Below are positions 46,289-55,543 of a stretch of 64,000 nt of DNA, piece after piece. The DNA is from CBDCYH01 sp965224105 (lineage in GTDB: Bacteria > Bacteroidota > Rhodothermia > Rhodothermales > JABDKH01). The stretch is taken from the NCBI GenBank assembly GCA_965224105.1, contig CBDCYH010000002.1, forward strand, positions 620,001 to 684,000, written 5' to 3'. Made by a program: the position numbers and the translations under genes. Position 1 is the stretch's first letter; every line of letters starts with the position of its first letter. A model generated the notes under the pieces. It did not search any database. It saw nothing but the letters and a program-made list of their open reading frames with translations, and had not been told where the DNA came from.

Positions 46289-47476
46289 TTATCCCGGCAG
46301 ACAAATTTTTCCCATCACCACCGGCCTTGTCGCGCCAGTAACTGATGGTACATTGTTTGGCACTCCGTTCATTGCTTCATGCGCGAGCACCGCAAAGCAC
46401 GCCGCTTCTTTGATATCGGGATCCAGCCCGAACGCACTGGTAGTCTGCAGCGGCACCCGGCCCAGCAATTCTTCAATCTCGTTCATGATAGCCGCGTTGT
46501 GCACTCCCCCGCCCGCCGCCACGACGCGATCAATTTTGTAACCTCCTTCTTCCAAGACGCGCACGCCTTTCATTACCGACCTTGCCGTAAGACTGCAGGC
46601 GCTCGCAAGAATGTCTGATGTGTCATCTGTTCCATCGCTGCGAAGTGCTGTCAGAAATCTGCACGCGTAGTCAGCGCCGAAGTATTCGCGCCCCGTGGAT
46701 TTTGGTGGAGGTTGGGAGAAGTATGCATCAGACAAAAAATTCTCTACGACAGTCTGATTCGCTTTTCCTGCCGCCGCCCTCGCACCCCCGGCATCGTACC
46801 GTTCGCCCAGCAGCTCCTGACACAGCCAGTCGCTAACCATGTTTGCCGGACCGGTGTCAAATGCAATAACGGCTCCCAAAGTCTCGGCAGATGGCAACAC
46901 AGTAACGTTCGCGATACCACCCAGATTGAGCAACACGCGCGTCTCCGTAACATCAGCAAAAAAAACCTGATCGAAGTACGACACGAGCGGCGCCCCCTGC
47001 CCGCCTACAGCCATATCCGCTACACGAAAATCACCAACCACGGGCACACCGATGAGATTGGCCAGCACCGAAGGATCCCCCAGCTGCAACGTCGAAACTG
47101 TCTCCTTCCCGGCGAAATTTTCGGCAACCGGGATGTGATAAAAGGTCTGACCATGACAGCCGACGAGATCTACATCAACGTAACTCTTGCCCGCTTCGGC
47201 CAACAGGCCGTTTATTGCATCGCGGTACTCGTATGCAAGGCGAAAGTTAAGCTGCGACAACTCAGGGACGCACGACTGGTCGGGATCGGAATTGCGCAAA
47301 ATTACTTCGCGCAGCTCTCGCGGATAAGCGGTTGCGTTTTTCGCTAACACCGCGAGCTCCAAATCCTGGCCTGACCCACGGAGCTCGACCAGACAGGCAT
47401 CAACCCCATCTACCGATGTGCCACTCATGAGTCCGACAACGGTGCGCGTTCGCGTCCCAAAGAGTCGCTCGGGCAT
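46289..47476 (-). CDS. anmK: Anhydro-N-acetylmuramic acid kinase
   Basis: AnmK hydrolyses and phosphorylates 1,6-anhydro-MurNAc to MurNAc-6-phosphate in peptidoglycan recycling. The 395-residue protein shows the ASKHA-fold ATP site GLMSGTSVDGVD near the N terminus, LVGCHGQTFYH, LNLGGIANVTVLP and VAAGGGVHNAAIMNEI, as in the family. Its ATG overlaps the upstream TPR gene stop (TAATG), indicating coupling. No other recycling enzyme (MurQ, NagZ) occurs here. Confidence 0.96.
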   Translation of the reverse strand: MPERLFGTRTRTVVGLMSGTSVDGVDACLVELRGSGQDLELAVLAKNATAYPRELREVILRNSDPDQSCVPELSQLNFRLAYEYRDAINGLLAEAGKSYVDVDLVGCHGQTFYHIPVAENFAGKETVSTLQLGDPSVLANLIGVPVVGDFRVADMAVGGQGAPLVSYFDQVFFADVTETRVLLNLGGIANVTVLPSAETLGAVIAFDTGPANMVSDWLCQELLGERYDAGGARAAAGKANQTVVENFLSDAYFSQPPPKSTGREYFGADYACRFLTALRSDGTDDTSDILASACSLTARSVMKGVRVLEEGGYKIDRVVAAGGGVHNAAIMNEIEELLGRVPLQTTSAFGLDPDIKEAACFAVLAHEAMNGVPNNVPSVTGATRPVVMGKICLPG

Positions 47477-48234
47477 TACCCTTTTGTCTGTTTGCGAAGC
47501 TTCTCGGCTTTTGCCTGGAAATCAGTGGCTTTGTCGGGTTGCTGGATCGCGAGTTGATCGTACACCCGCGCGGCTTCGCCATACTGCGACTGGCTCTCAA
47601 AGATTTTCGCAAGGGTCTCGGATGCGAGCGTGCCCGTGTTCGGCTCGAGATTTGGCTCCGGGATGCTATCAAAATCTTCGCGCGGTACAATCCGTGCATC
47701 GTCCAGCTGATCAATGAGCGTGTCCAGATCGCTGGTATCGACTGATGATTCTTCGGGAACGGCCGCGGATCTCGATTCGGGCGACGGAGGATCGATGGTA
47801 ATCTCATCAGTGGCCACCTCAACGACCGGAGTTTCTTCCGGCAGAACAACCTCCACTGTCGGCGCCTCAAACTCGGCCTTCTCGACAGCAGTTTCGGTCC
47901 CGATTTCTGCAGGTGGAGCGTCGACCTCAACCGTATCAGCCGCAACACTAGTCTCTGTGTAGGCCCGCGTCGCATATTCGCTGCTCCTACGCAGAGATGC
48001 GCGCTGCAAACCTTCCACGATTATCGTATTTGTCGGCAGGAGCTCGCTGGAGCGCACCCACGCCTCATAGGCATCATCCCACCTCCCCTCCAACTCGTAC
48101 ACTTTGGCAAGCGCAACCTGAGCCGCTACATAGACGGGAATTTTGCCAACTAGCCGTTCAAGCACGCCACGCGCATTGGAAATGTCCCCCTGCTGGAGGA
48201 GTTGCAAAGCGTGTTGAATATCGGACGCGGACAT
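47476..48234 (-). CDS. TPR-like protein with acidic linker
   Basis: This 252-residue soluble protein begins MSASDIQHALQLLQQGD. It has TPR-like helices at both ends (about 1-75: NARGVLERLVGKIPVYVAAQ and VALAKVYELEGRWDDAYEAW; about 205-245: SETLAKIFESQSQYGEAARV). A 120-residue Glu/Val/Thr-rich disordered linker joins them. It probably mediates protein contacts. The ATG at 48234 is chosen over a longer frame whose first 23 residues look non-coding. It lies 103 bases downstream of the glycosyltransferase gene, and its stop overlaps the anmK start. Confidence 0.75.
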   Translation of the reverse strand: MSASDIQHALQLLQQGDISNARGVLERLVGKIPVYVAAQVALAKVYELEGRWDDAYEAWVRSSELLPTNTIIVEGLQRASLRRSSEYATRAYTETSVAADTVEVDAPPAEIGTETAVEKAEFEAPTVEVVLPEETPVVEVATDEITIDPPSPESRSAAVPEESSVDTSDLDTLIDQLDDARIVPREDFDSIPEPNLEPNTGTLASETLAKIFESQSQYGEAARVYDQLAIQQPDKATDFQAKAEKLRKQTKG

Positions 48235-48337
48235 GACGACTGGCTTGGTTACGGGTGACGCAAGATACAACCGGCGCTCGTCTTGGCAAAAGTAGAAGCG
48301 CACCCTTTCGGTGAAAGTCGCTCCAAGTTGAGGCGGC

Positions 48338-49777
48338 CTACACGCCTCTAAGCTGCCTGAAGTTGAAAACGGTTATCAGCGCAAAACCGGCACAAAATAA
48401 TAGTTGAAATGGCAGCGCGGCCCACTCTTCGAAAACCATGATGACTAGCACGCCGGCCGCGCAGTACATCATCAGAATCAACTCAATCCAGGCAATTCCG
48501 GGCAACCTCCTTGAAGCATATCGACTGCCCGACCATTCTGACTTGCCCGTACTGTTATACTTTGGTGTCCTGATGAACGCGGTTTTCTTTCCTCGCACAG
48601 CCTGCGCGATTGCGCGAAGGTTGCTCAGCGACAAACCCATGGTCCCCGCGAGAAATGCGGGGAAGACGGCAAGCCGCGAAGCCCAATCAGGATATAACAA
48701 GCGTTGTGAAAAAACGTTTGCGAGGAAAAAACCCATGAAGCCGATTAGTCCGAGGCCCATGAGCCCGAAGTACATTTCTGAGGGTGCGCCGATCGTATTT
48801 TTTAGATACAGTAGCGGTGCATGCAACAGTGCAACAATGACCACGAACGGGAAGACGAGATGCGCTGTGAGCTGCATCGTTCCCTGGACTTTTACCTTCG
48901 TCGGCTGCGACGAACGCCACAGATGTGGAAGGAGCTTTATGGCGGTCTGGACGGCTCCCTTGGTCCACCTGAATTGCTGCACCCGAAAGCCGTTCATGTC
49001 TGCCGGGACTTCCGCAGGAACCACGACACCGGGCACAAACAGAAATTCCCACCCTCTGAGCTGCGCCCGATAGCTCAGGTCGAGGTCTTCTGTGAGGGTA
49101 TCGGCCTCCCAACCGCCGGCATCTTCAATGCACTGCCGCCGCCATATTCCGGCAGTACCGTTAAACGTTATGAAACAGCCGGTTAGATTGCGCACCCTCT
49201 GCTCCACCGCAAAGTGCATGTCGAGACCAAATGCCTGCAGGCGTGTAAGCAAAGATTCGTTCTGATTGAGATGCCCCCACCTGGCCTGCACCATGCCGAC
49301 CTTCTCGTTCCTGAACCTTGGAATGAGCAGGCGTAGGTAGTTTGGGGGCGGAACGAAATCAGCATCGAAGACCGCCACAAAATCCCCGGTTGCAAATCGC
49401 AATCCGGCCTGCAGCGCACCAGCCTTGTAACCCGTCCGGTCGAGCCTTCGGATATGGTGGATATCTATCCCACGTTCGCGCCATCGTTCCACACTCGCTG
49501 TGACGAGAGCAACCGTTTCATCTGTTGAATCATCCAGCACCTGAATCTCCAGTTTCCGCGACGGATAGTCGAGCGAGCAACACGCATCAATGAGTCGCTG
49601 CGCAACCAGCGATTCATTATAGAGCGGCAGCTGGATGGTGACGTACGGCTCGAAGTCATAACCCTCTACGGCGGGTTCAAAAACCTCCAGCCTCGCGTGC
49701 CCAATTGCCAGCCACAACATGTTCAGCCCGAAGAGGAGCAGGATCAACATCGCGACGGCGTATAGAATTGCTGTCAT
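48338..49777 (-). CDS. Membrane glycosyltransferase, GT2 (cellulose synthase-like)
   Basis: This 479-residue processive-type GT2 has one N-terminal membrane helix (about 5-26), a cytoplasmic catalytic domain and three or four C-terminal helices (about 305-475). Catalytic motifs are Asp82/83 (LDDSTDE), the DxD (FDAD, 137-140), TED (229-231) and QxxRW (267-271, QQFRWTKG). It should transfer a sugar from a nucleotide donor to a lipid or polymer; donor and product are not determined. It starts six bases after lptE, an LPS-transport gene, which suggests a role in envelope glycolipid or exopolysaccharide. Confidence 0.9.
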   Translation of the reverse strand: MTAILYAVAMLILLLFGLNMLWLAIGHARLEVFEPAVEGYDFEPYVTIQLPLYNESLVAQRLIDACCSLDYPSRKLEIQVLDDSTDETVALVTASVERWRERGIDIHHIRRLDRTGYKAGALQAGLRFATGDFVAVFDADFVPPPNYLRLLIPRFRNEKVGMVQARWGHLNQNESLLTRLQAFGLDMHFAVEQRVRNLTGCFITFNGTAGIWRRQCIEDAGGWEADTLTEDLDLSYRAQLRGWEFLFVPGVVVPAEVPADMNGFRVQQFRWTKGAVQTAIKLLPHLWRSSQPTKVKVQGTMQLTAHLVFPFVVIVALLHAPLLYLKNTIGAPSEMYFGLMGLGLIGFMGFFLANVFSQRLLYPDWASRLAVFPAFLAGTMGLSLSNLRAIAQAVRGKKTAFIRTPKYNSTGKSEWSGSRYASRRLPGIAWIELILMMYCAAGVLVIMVFEEWAALPFQLLFCAGFALITVFNFRQLRGV

Positions 49778-49783
49778 CCCAGC

Positions 49784-50278
49784 CTACCAGTTTGCTGTTG
49801 CGCCAGAAAAAATATCATCAGCAATATTTTGCAGGGCGGCCAGCGCAGCGGCTTCCTCGCCTTCTATGCCTTGCTCCACCGGATCGTATTCTTCAAACGA
49901 GGAGAACGACCGGTTCATTATCTCCTCCCCGTTCACTCGATCCGTATAGACGGCGGTAACATACAGCGTCACCCTGTTCAGCACGGCTGTCTCCTGGCTA
50001 CTCACTGATGCGGGTAGGTTGGTGTACCGATCGATGCGTACGCGCAACACCGCGTCGGCTGTACCTTCGTCGGGCTCGAGGCTGAGTCTGGTTTGCCGGA
50101 CAAAACGCGCGAGCAGCAATTCCGTAAAGTTCTCGTCCAGGTTGACGAGTGTGTTCACGCTGGAGTCTTCGACAAGCGGCACCGCGACCGTATTCAGATG
50201 TGACGGAATGGTCGCTCCCGTGAAACTGTAGTATCCGCATCCGGCGAGTTGCGCCAGCACCACGACGGCAACAAGCAT
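49784..50278 (-). CDS. lptE: LPS-assembly lipoprotein LptE-like
   Basis: This 164-residue lipoprotein has a short signal and lipobox (MLVAVVVLAQLAGC, Cys14), then GYYSFTGATIPSHLNTVAVP, the usual LptE opening in Bacteroidota. LVNLDENFTELLLARFVRQT and a helical C terminus follow. LptE plugs the LptD channel that inserts LPS in the outer membrane. The ATG at 50278 is one base beyond the stop of the sigma-54 activator gene; a start at 50296 would lengthen the signal. The order miaB, sigma-54 activator, lptE is conserved in Bacteroidota, which supports the call. Confidence 0.85.
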   Translation of the reverse strand: MLVAVVVLAQLAGCGYYSFTGATIPSHLNTVAVPLVEDSSVNTLVNLDENFTELLLARFVRQTRLSLEPDEGTADAVLRVRIDRYTNLPASVSSQETAVLNRVTLYVTAVYTDRVNGEEIMNRSFSSFEEYDPVEQGIEGEEAAALAALQNIADDIFSGATANW

Positions 50279-50279
50279 G

Positions 50280-51542
50280 TTAGGACGCTGCTGCATCCTC
50301 CATCTCTTTAATTTTGCGGTAAAGCGTTCTTTCGCTGATTCCAAGTGCCCGGGCGGTCTGCCTGCGGTTGCCGTTGAATTTTTCAAGCGCGGCGCTTATT
50401 AACTCACGCTCGGCAGAATCGAGCGTCGGCAACTCATCCGTGAAAATATTCTGTGGAGTTCGCTGCGGCTCCGTTACGGGCGACTCGTTTTCTATCTCGA
50501 ACGGGACATCTTCGATGAAATCATCCGGCGGTTCGTATGCCCGCTCACCAATCTCCTCCTCGTGTGCCGACAGCATCGGCCTCCTGGTTGCACCGGCGCT
50601 ATTCCCGAGAAGGATTTGCATCCCCTGCTTGAGCTCTGCAATATCCATTCGCAACTCCATCAGCGCGCGGTAAATCAGTTCGCGTTCGCGCGACCCCATG
50701 GGGGAACCGGCTGATTCTCTGTCCGCAGGAACGAGTCCCGCCGCAGCCTCACCGCTGGCGGAAATGCCACGAAGGTGCTGGCGCAAACCTTCGCTGTTCA
50801 CAGATGGCTCAATTTGCATGACCGTTAGCCGCTCTGCCACATTCCGGAGCTCGCGCACGTTGCCCGGCCACCGATATTGCAGGAGCAATTCCCGCGCATC
50901 ATCATCCAGCTTCTTCATCGGGGTGTTGTACTGTTGCGACAGCTGGTGCAGAAAGGTGTCAAAGATCGGAATTACATCGTCCCGGCGGTGTCGCAAAGGC
51001 GGGATGTGGATGATTACCGTACTAAGTCGGTAGTACAAGTCTTCGCGGAAGCCGCCGTTCTGAACTTCACGCGGGAGGTCTTTGTTGGTTGCAGCAATAA
51101 TCCGAACGTCGGTTCTTTTTTCGACTGATGATCCCACACGCGAGAAATGCCCGGTCTCCAAAACGCGCAGAAGCCGGACCTGCGCCGCCAGCGGCATCTC
51201 GCCAATCTCGTCAAGGAAGATCGTGCCCGTGTCGGCCGTCTCGAAATAACCAGCGCGCCGCTCGACCGCTCCCGTGTACGCTCCTTTTTCCGTTCCGAAG
51301 AGCTCTGACTCAAGCAGCGTCTCCGGGATAGCACCGCAATTAACGGTCACCAGCGCATTGTGCTTTCGACCGCTAAGCTCGTGGATGGCCCTTGCTACCA
51401 GCTCCTTCCCAACCCCGGATTCCCCTTGTATAAGAACCGTGACATCCGTCCTCGCAACCAGGCGTATCTGATCGATGACGTGCTTGATCGCCGAGGAATT
51501 ACCGATAATTCCAAATCTGTCTTGTATCGTCTCTCGGTCCAT
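50280..51542 (-). CDS. Sigma-54-dependent transcriptional activator without receiver domain
   Basis: This 420-residue enhancer-binding protein consists of a sigma-54 AAA+ domain from the N terminus (about 10-240), a linker (about 250-370) and a Fis-type HTH (ARALGISERTLYRKIKEM). Walker A is GESGVGKE (40-47) and the sigma-54 loop is GAYTGA (87-92), both intact. The lack of any N-terminal sensing domain suggests control by a partner protein or by level. It overlaps the miaB stop by one base (TAATG). Its targets are unknown. It is a different subfamily from the response regulator at 29889. Confidence 0.93.
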   Translation of the reverse strand: MDRETIQDRFGIIGNSSAIKHVIDQIRLVARTDVTVLIQGESGVGKELVARAIHELSGRKHNALVTVNCGAIPETLLESELFGTEKGAYTGAVERRAGYFETADTGTIFLDEIGEMPLAAQVRLLRVLETGHFSRVGSSVEKRTDVRIIAATNKDLPREVQNGGFREDLYYRLSTVIIHIPPLRHRRDDVIPIFDTFLHQLSQQYNTPMKKLDDDARELLLQYRWPGNVRELRNVAERLTVMQIEPSVNSEGLRQHLRGISASGEAAAGLVPADRESAGSPMGSRERELIYRALMELRMDIAELKQGMQILLGNSAGATRRPMLSAHEEEIGERAYEPPDDFIEDVPFEIENESPVTEPQRTPQNIFTDELPTLDSAERELISAALEKFNGNRRQTARALGISERTLYRKIKEMEDAAAS

Positions 51543-52993
51543 TATCCGGAAATGTGTGCGCTCTCAATTGACGAATCTGCCTGCAAAGATGTACGCCCAA
51601 TCGGTTCGCCGATTAGCGTGGCTGATGTGCTCTCGGTTATCCGAACATCCACGTATTCACCAGGAACGTGATCGCGCCGATCAAAAACCACCATCTTGTT
51701 TGAATCTGCCCTGCCGCACATCTGCAGCTCACTCTTTTTGCTTTCCTTTTCAACAAGCACAGTTTGAACGCTGCCGATCTCCGCTGCGTTTCGGCTGGCA
51801 GAGATCGAGGATTGCAATTCAATGATTTCCGACAGGCGCCGCTTCTTCACTTCTTCGGGTACGTTGTCGGTGTACTTTCTCTGCGCGTACGTCCCAGGCC
51901 GCTCGGAGTAGATAAACATGAAGGCATGGTCATACTCTACCTGCCTCATGAGAGAAAGGGTATCCCTGTGCTCAGCCTCAGTCTCACCACAAAAGCCGGC
52001 GATAATATCGGTAGACAGGGAGAGTTCGGGCACGATGGATTTTGCCCGCTCTATGAGGGCGAGGTACTCGTCTCGGGTATACGTTCGACGCATGCGCTGC
52101 AACATGTCGGTATTTCCGTGCTGCACCGGAAGGTGAATGAAATTACACACGTTGTGCCGCTCCCGGTGGACGTGCAACAGTTCATCCGAGCAATCTTTCG
52201 GGTGGCTGGTTGAATATCGGATGCGCATTTCAGGATCGACCATGCTGATTCGATGCATGAGCTCAGCAAAGTTGACCATGTATCCTCCTTCCTGCGATCG
52301 ATACGAGTTAACATTCTGTCCCAGCACGGTTATCTCCTTGTACCCTTGTTCGGCGAGCTGGGTGACTTCCGTGAGTATACTTGATGATGGCCGGCTACGT
52401 TCGCGTCCGCGCGTAAAAGGGACCACGCAAAACGAACACATATTGTCGCAGCCCCTCATTATGGATACAAAAGCGCTAACACCGTTGGAGTCGTACCGTA
52501 CAGGAGAGATATCTGCGTACGTTTCTTCGCGCGATAGCTGGACATTGACTGCGGCCTGTCCGGTATCGTCGACCTCTCGGAGCAAATTACCGATGTCGCG
52601 ATAGGCATCGGGGCCCACCACAAGGTCCACAAGTTTTTCTTCTTCGAGCAGCCGCGTGCGGAGCCTTTCTGCCATGCAACCGAGAATTCCCAGCTTCAGG
52701 TTTGGCTTGTACTTCCGCTTCCGGGAGCGAAATACCTCAAGTCGACGGCGCACCTTCTGCTCCGCGTTTTCCCGAATGGCGCAGGTGTTGAGTAACACAA
52801 CATCAGCCGAATCACTGTTGTGCGTAAGACCGAATCCCTCGTTTTGTAATACTGATGCGACGATTTCCGAATCGGAGACATTCATCTGGCAACCGTATGT
52901 CTCCAGGTAAACCATCACATCTCCCGACGCCTCACGACCCGCGTGGCGTGCTTTATCCGGATCAGCTAGTATTTCGAGTGAGTGCAGCTCCAT
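51542..52993 (-). CDS. miaB: tRNA-2-methylthio-N6-dimethylallyladenosine synthase MiaB
   Basis: MiaB, a radical SAM methylthiotransferase, adds a methylthio group to i6A37 of tRNA. The 483-residue protein has the N-terminal UPF0004 domain with three Cys for the auxiliary cluster (Cys35, Cys71, Cys106). The radical SAM CxxxCxxC (Cys182, Cys186, Cys189 in RGCDNMCSFCVVPF) follows, and then a C-terminal TRAM domain (VLVEKESKKSELQMCGR). The ATG at 52993 is used; an upstream in-frame TTG would add 18 residues. It heads the seven-gene minus-strand operon. Confidence 0.95.
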   Translation of the reverse strand: MELHSLEILADPDKARHAGREASGDVMVYLETYGCQMNVSDSEIVASVLQNEGFGLTHNSDSADVVLLNTCAIRENAEQKVRRRLEVFRSRKRKYKPNLKLGILGCMAERLRTRLLEEEKLVDLVVGPDAYRDIGNLLREVDDTGQAAVNVQLSREETYADISPVRYDSNGVSAFVSIMRGCDNMCSFCVVPFTRGRERSRPSSSILTEVTQLAEQGYKEITVLGQNVNSYRSQEGGYMVNFAELMHRISMVDPEMRIRYSTSHPKDCSDELLHVHRERHNVCNFIHLPVQHGNTDMLQRMRRTYTRDEYLALIERAKSIVPELSLSTDIIAGFCGETEAEHRDTLSLMRQVEYDHAFMFIYSERPGTYAQRKYTDNVPEEVKKRRLSEIIELQSSISASRNAAEIGSVQTVLVEKESKKSELQMCGRADSNKMVVFDRRDHVPGEYVDVRITESTSATLIGEPIGRTSLQADSSIESAHISG

Positions 52994-53124
52994 GGAAACT
53001 GATTTTCGTCGCGCGCTAAAGGTATAGCCAGTTTTGACAGCAGCCAAATGATCAAGGTTCCGAAATTTTCCTCGCGAGTAGCCTTCTCAGGGAGCCATCA
53101 GCCAGCGCGAGAGTAAAACCGCGC

Positions 53125-53922
53125 ATGCAGACTCTACAATCCATATGGATATGGGTGGCAACCGCAATCCTCGTTGTTGTGTGGCTCCCGCTCCTGGCCG
53201 TGGTACGCCTATCTGACCGCGATCCTGCCCTGTATCGGACCGGTCGATGGTTCCGACGATTGGGCGTGGCTCTCACCAAGATCAATCCTCTTTGGAAGAT
53301 TGAACTCACAAAAATGGACTCGGTAGTTAACCCGCGGCATCCGTACGTCGTGGTATGCAACCACCAGTCTCTGGCGGATATACCACTCGTGAGCTGCGCG
53401 CCCTGGGAGATGAAATGGATGGGCAAAGCGGAGATACGAAAGATTCCCCTTGTCTACTGGATGCTTCGTCTGGCGGGCGATATCCTCGTGGACAGATCCA
53501 ACGCTCGTAGCGGTGTCGCTGCAATCCTGAAGGCGAAAGAGTACCTCGAAGAAACCTGTTCGGTGTTCATTTTCCCCGAAGGTACACGATCGCCAGACGG
53601 GCGCGTGCACGATTTCGCTGATGGCGCGTTTGTGCTCGCGCTGAAGGCGAAGGTTCCTGTCCTCGTTCTTGCCCTCGACGGCACAAGTAATGCCCTGCGA
53701 AAAAATTCCTGGAAGTATCGCAACCCCGGACAAATCCGGCTAACGGTTGTCGACATAGTGGACACGTCGGCCCATGGGCGGCGCGACGTAGCCGCGTTGC
53801 GCGAACACGTACGTTCGCTGATTGTCGAACAGGTTGCGCAGTGGCGAGGGGTGAGTGAGCAAGATGTCGACGCCGACAGCACCACAGCCGATCCGCCGGT
53901 CGCGATCAACTCAGCGCCTTAG
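53125..53922 (+). CDS. plsC: 1-acyl-sn-glycerol-3-phosphate acyltransferase (PlsC family)
   Basis: This 265-residue membrane acyltransferase converts lysophosphatidic acid to phosphatidic acid using acyl-ACP or acyl-CoA. It has an N-terminal membrane helix (about 8-28), the catalytic NHQSLAD motif (His80, Asp85), FPEGTRS (150-156) and a late VPVLVLALDGTSNAL segment, as in LPLAT enzymes. Its substrate could also be another lysophospholipid. It is divergent from miaB, and its 3' end overlaps the convergent LVIVD gene by four bases. Confidence 0.9.
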   Translation: MQTLQSIWIWVATAILVVVWLPLLAVVRLSDRDPALYRTGRWFRRLGVALTKINPLWKIELTKMDSVVNPRHPYVVVCNHQSLADIPLVSCAPWEMKWMGKAEIRKIPLVYWMLRLAGDILVDRSNARSGVAAILKAKEYLEETCSVFIFPEGTRSPDGRVHDFADGAFVLALKAKVPVLVLALDGTSNALRKNSWKYRNPGQIRLTVVDIVDTSAHGRRDVAALREHVRSLIVEQVAQWRGVSEQDVDADSTTADPPVAINSAP

Positions 53923-55220
53923 TCCCACTCCTGCACGCTGGAAATATTGGGCACGCCCCAGTCCTCACCGTTCCATCCGCCAAACCCATCGAGACGGAAC
54001 GTCCAGAAACCAGTAGTCATGTCAGACACAACGATGAGTCCATCTTCGTTGCGGACATCAACACCGAAGGCACCATTGATGACCTCAATCCATTCATAGG
54101 TCGGCGGGCCGATGTAGGTGTCGTAGTACGCAATCGTTTCTGGATTCTTCGGATCCATCAGACTGAAAATCTGCAGACCATCCAGGTAGCCCGAGACAAA
54201 CACAAACGGCCATCGGACTTCGTGGTTGTGCGCCAGGTTTTTCCAGTTGGCGGTCCAGGCAGAAATTGGATTGCGGATGTTGCTCACTTCGCCGTCAAGC
54301 GCGGGCTTCATATCGAAAATGCGCAGCGGCGCATATTGATACTCCACTTCCGCGACAGCGTACCTTCCGTCCGGACTAGGTGTGAATGTGTGCCCCCAGT
54401 CGACTCCCCGAATGTTGGTTAGCGAAATCTCCAGGGTCGGATTTTCCAGATCGGATATGTCGAACACGTAGTATCCACCCGTACCGCCGCCGTAAAAACG
54501 ATCCTGGCCGGTAGCAGGGTGATAAGCAGCGTACAAATCGTGATAGGATGTCCTGCGGTCTTCTCCATCGGTTTGTGAAGGGACGGGCACCTCGCCCACT
54601 AGCGATCCATCAACACCGTCCTCTACGAGTTTTGCAAGATCGTAGATATGCGCTTTGCCGGTCCTAACGGTGGTAATCAGTAACGGCCTGCCGTTCGAGT
54701 GTTTGTAGATAAAGATGTTGTGGAAGCCACCCGGATATTCAGGAATTAGAATCCGCCCAACTTCTTTTACTGCGTTGGGATCTGGAAGTCCGGTTACATC
54801 AAAAACAACCGCACCTAGATCGTTGTCCGGTCCCTGAGGAAATTCGAACGACTGTACAACGTAGTACTTGCCTTTCCACTTGAAATACTTCACGTCCATC
54901 CCACCGCGGTTCAGGTGCAGGTCCTGATCTGCAAGTCGCCACTTCAGAATTCTCTTCGGGTTCCTGGGATCGCTTAGATCGATAATGTCCATTCCCTTGG
55001 GGCCATCTTCGAGGATAGATGCACGTCCAACGTAGGCGTACGGCCGATCCATTTCCTGTTCCAGCTCGATGTCGGTTACTGTCATGCGGGCTCCGAGCGG
55101 TATATGTCCATGCACCTTGAGGTTGTCGCTGCCGCGCTGCAGTTCGGACATTTGCGCCAGCGAGAGTTGTGGCGCGACTAACAATGCGCCTAATAATATT
55201 GTGTGGACAATCTTTTTCAT
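53919..55220 (-). CDS. Exported LVIVD-repeat protein (choice-of-anchor-B-like propeller)
   Basis: This 433-residue protein has a signal peptide (MKKIVHTILLGALLVAPQLSLAQ). It contains several LVIVD-type blade motifs (GMDIIDLSDPRNPKRI, YYVFDISDLENPTLEI, LQIFSLMDPKNPETIAYY), predicting a periplasmic or surface beta-propeller. No enzymatic motif is visible. The ATG at 55220 directly precedes the signal peptide, and the longer frame upstream is not protein-like. It is convergent with plsC and lies 110 bases downstream of the DUF3185 gene. Confidence 0.85.
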   Translation of the reverse strand: MKKIVHTILLGALLVAPQLSLAQMSELQRGSDNLKVHGHIPLGARMTVTDIELEQEMDRPYAYVGRASILEDGPKGMDIIDLSDPRNPKRILKWRLADQDLHLNRGGMDVKYFKWKGKYYVVQSFEFPQGPDNDLGAVVFDVTGLPDPNAVKEVGRILIPEYPGGFHNIFIYKHSNGRPLLITTVRTGKAHIYDLAKLVEDGVDGSLVGEVPVPSQTDGEDRRTSYHDLYAAYHPATGQDRFYGGGTGGYYVFDISDLENPTLEISLTNIRGVDWGHTFTPSPDGRYAVAEVEYQYAPLRIFDMKPALDGEVSNIRNPISAWTANWKNLAHNHEVRWPFVFVSGYLDGLQIFSLMDPKNPETIAYYDTYIGPPTYEWIEVINGAFGVDVRNEDGLIVVSDMTTGFWTFRLDGFGGWNGEDWGVPNISSVQEWD

Positions 55221-55330
55221 GGGAATCAATCGTTCGATGAGTTGTGCGACCAGGTAGATATATATTTGTTGACCGTCGTACAGCGTCGACAAGTCGGGTC
55301 GATGATCATTGGGCGATGTGCAGGATGAGC

Positions 55331-55543
55331 CTATTTCTTCTTCATCACAAACAGACCACCAATCAAGGTCAAAATGCCGAGGCCGAGAAACATGAACGCG
55401 CGCATGCGCATGTCGTTGTCCTGCACGCTCACGTCGATGCCCAGAACGCTGGCCGACTCGCCGCTATCACCGAACAACATGATTCCATAGATCGCCAGGG
55501 CGAGGCCTGCCACGGCCAGAACAATTCCGAGGGGGTTTTTCAT
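55331..55543 (-). CDS. Small membrane protein, DUF3185-like
   Basis: This 70-residue protein has two membrane helices: MKNPLGIVLAVAGLALAIYG at the N terminus and FLGLGILTLIGGLFVMKKK at the C terminus. A short polar loop (GDSGESASVLGIDVSVQDND) lies between. It fits DUF3185 by size and topology; its role is unknown. The ATG at 55543 is preferred to the longer frame. The gene borders repeat island 2. Confidence 0.75.
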   Translation of the reverse strand: MKNPLGIVLAVAGLALAIYGIMLFGDSGESASVLGIDVSVQDNDMRMRAFMFLGLGILTLIGGLFVMKKK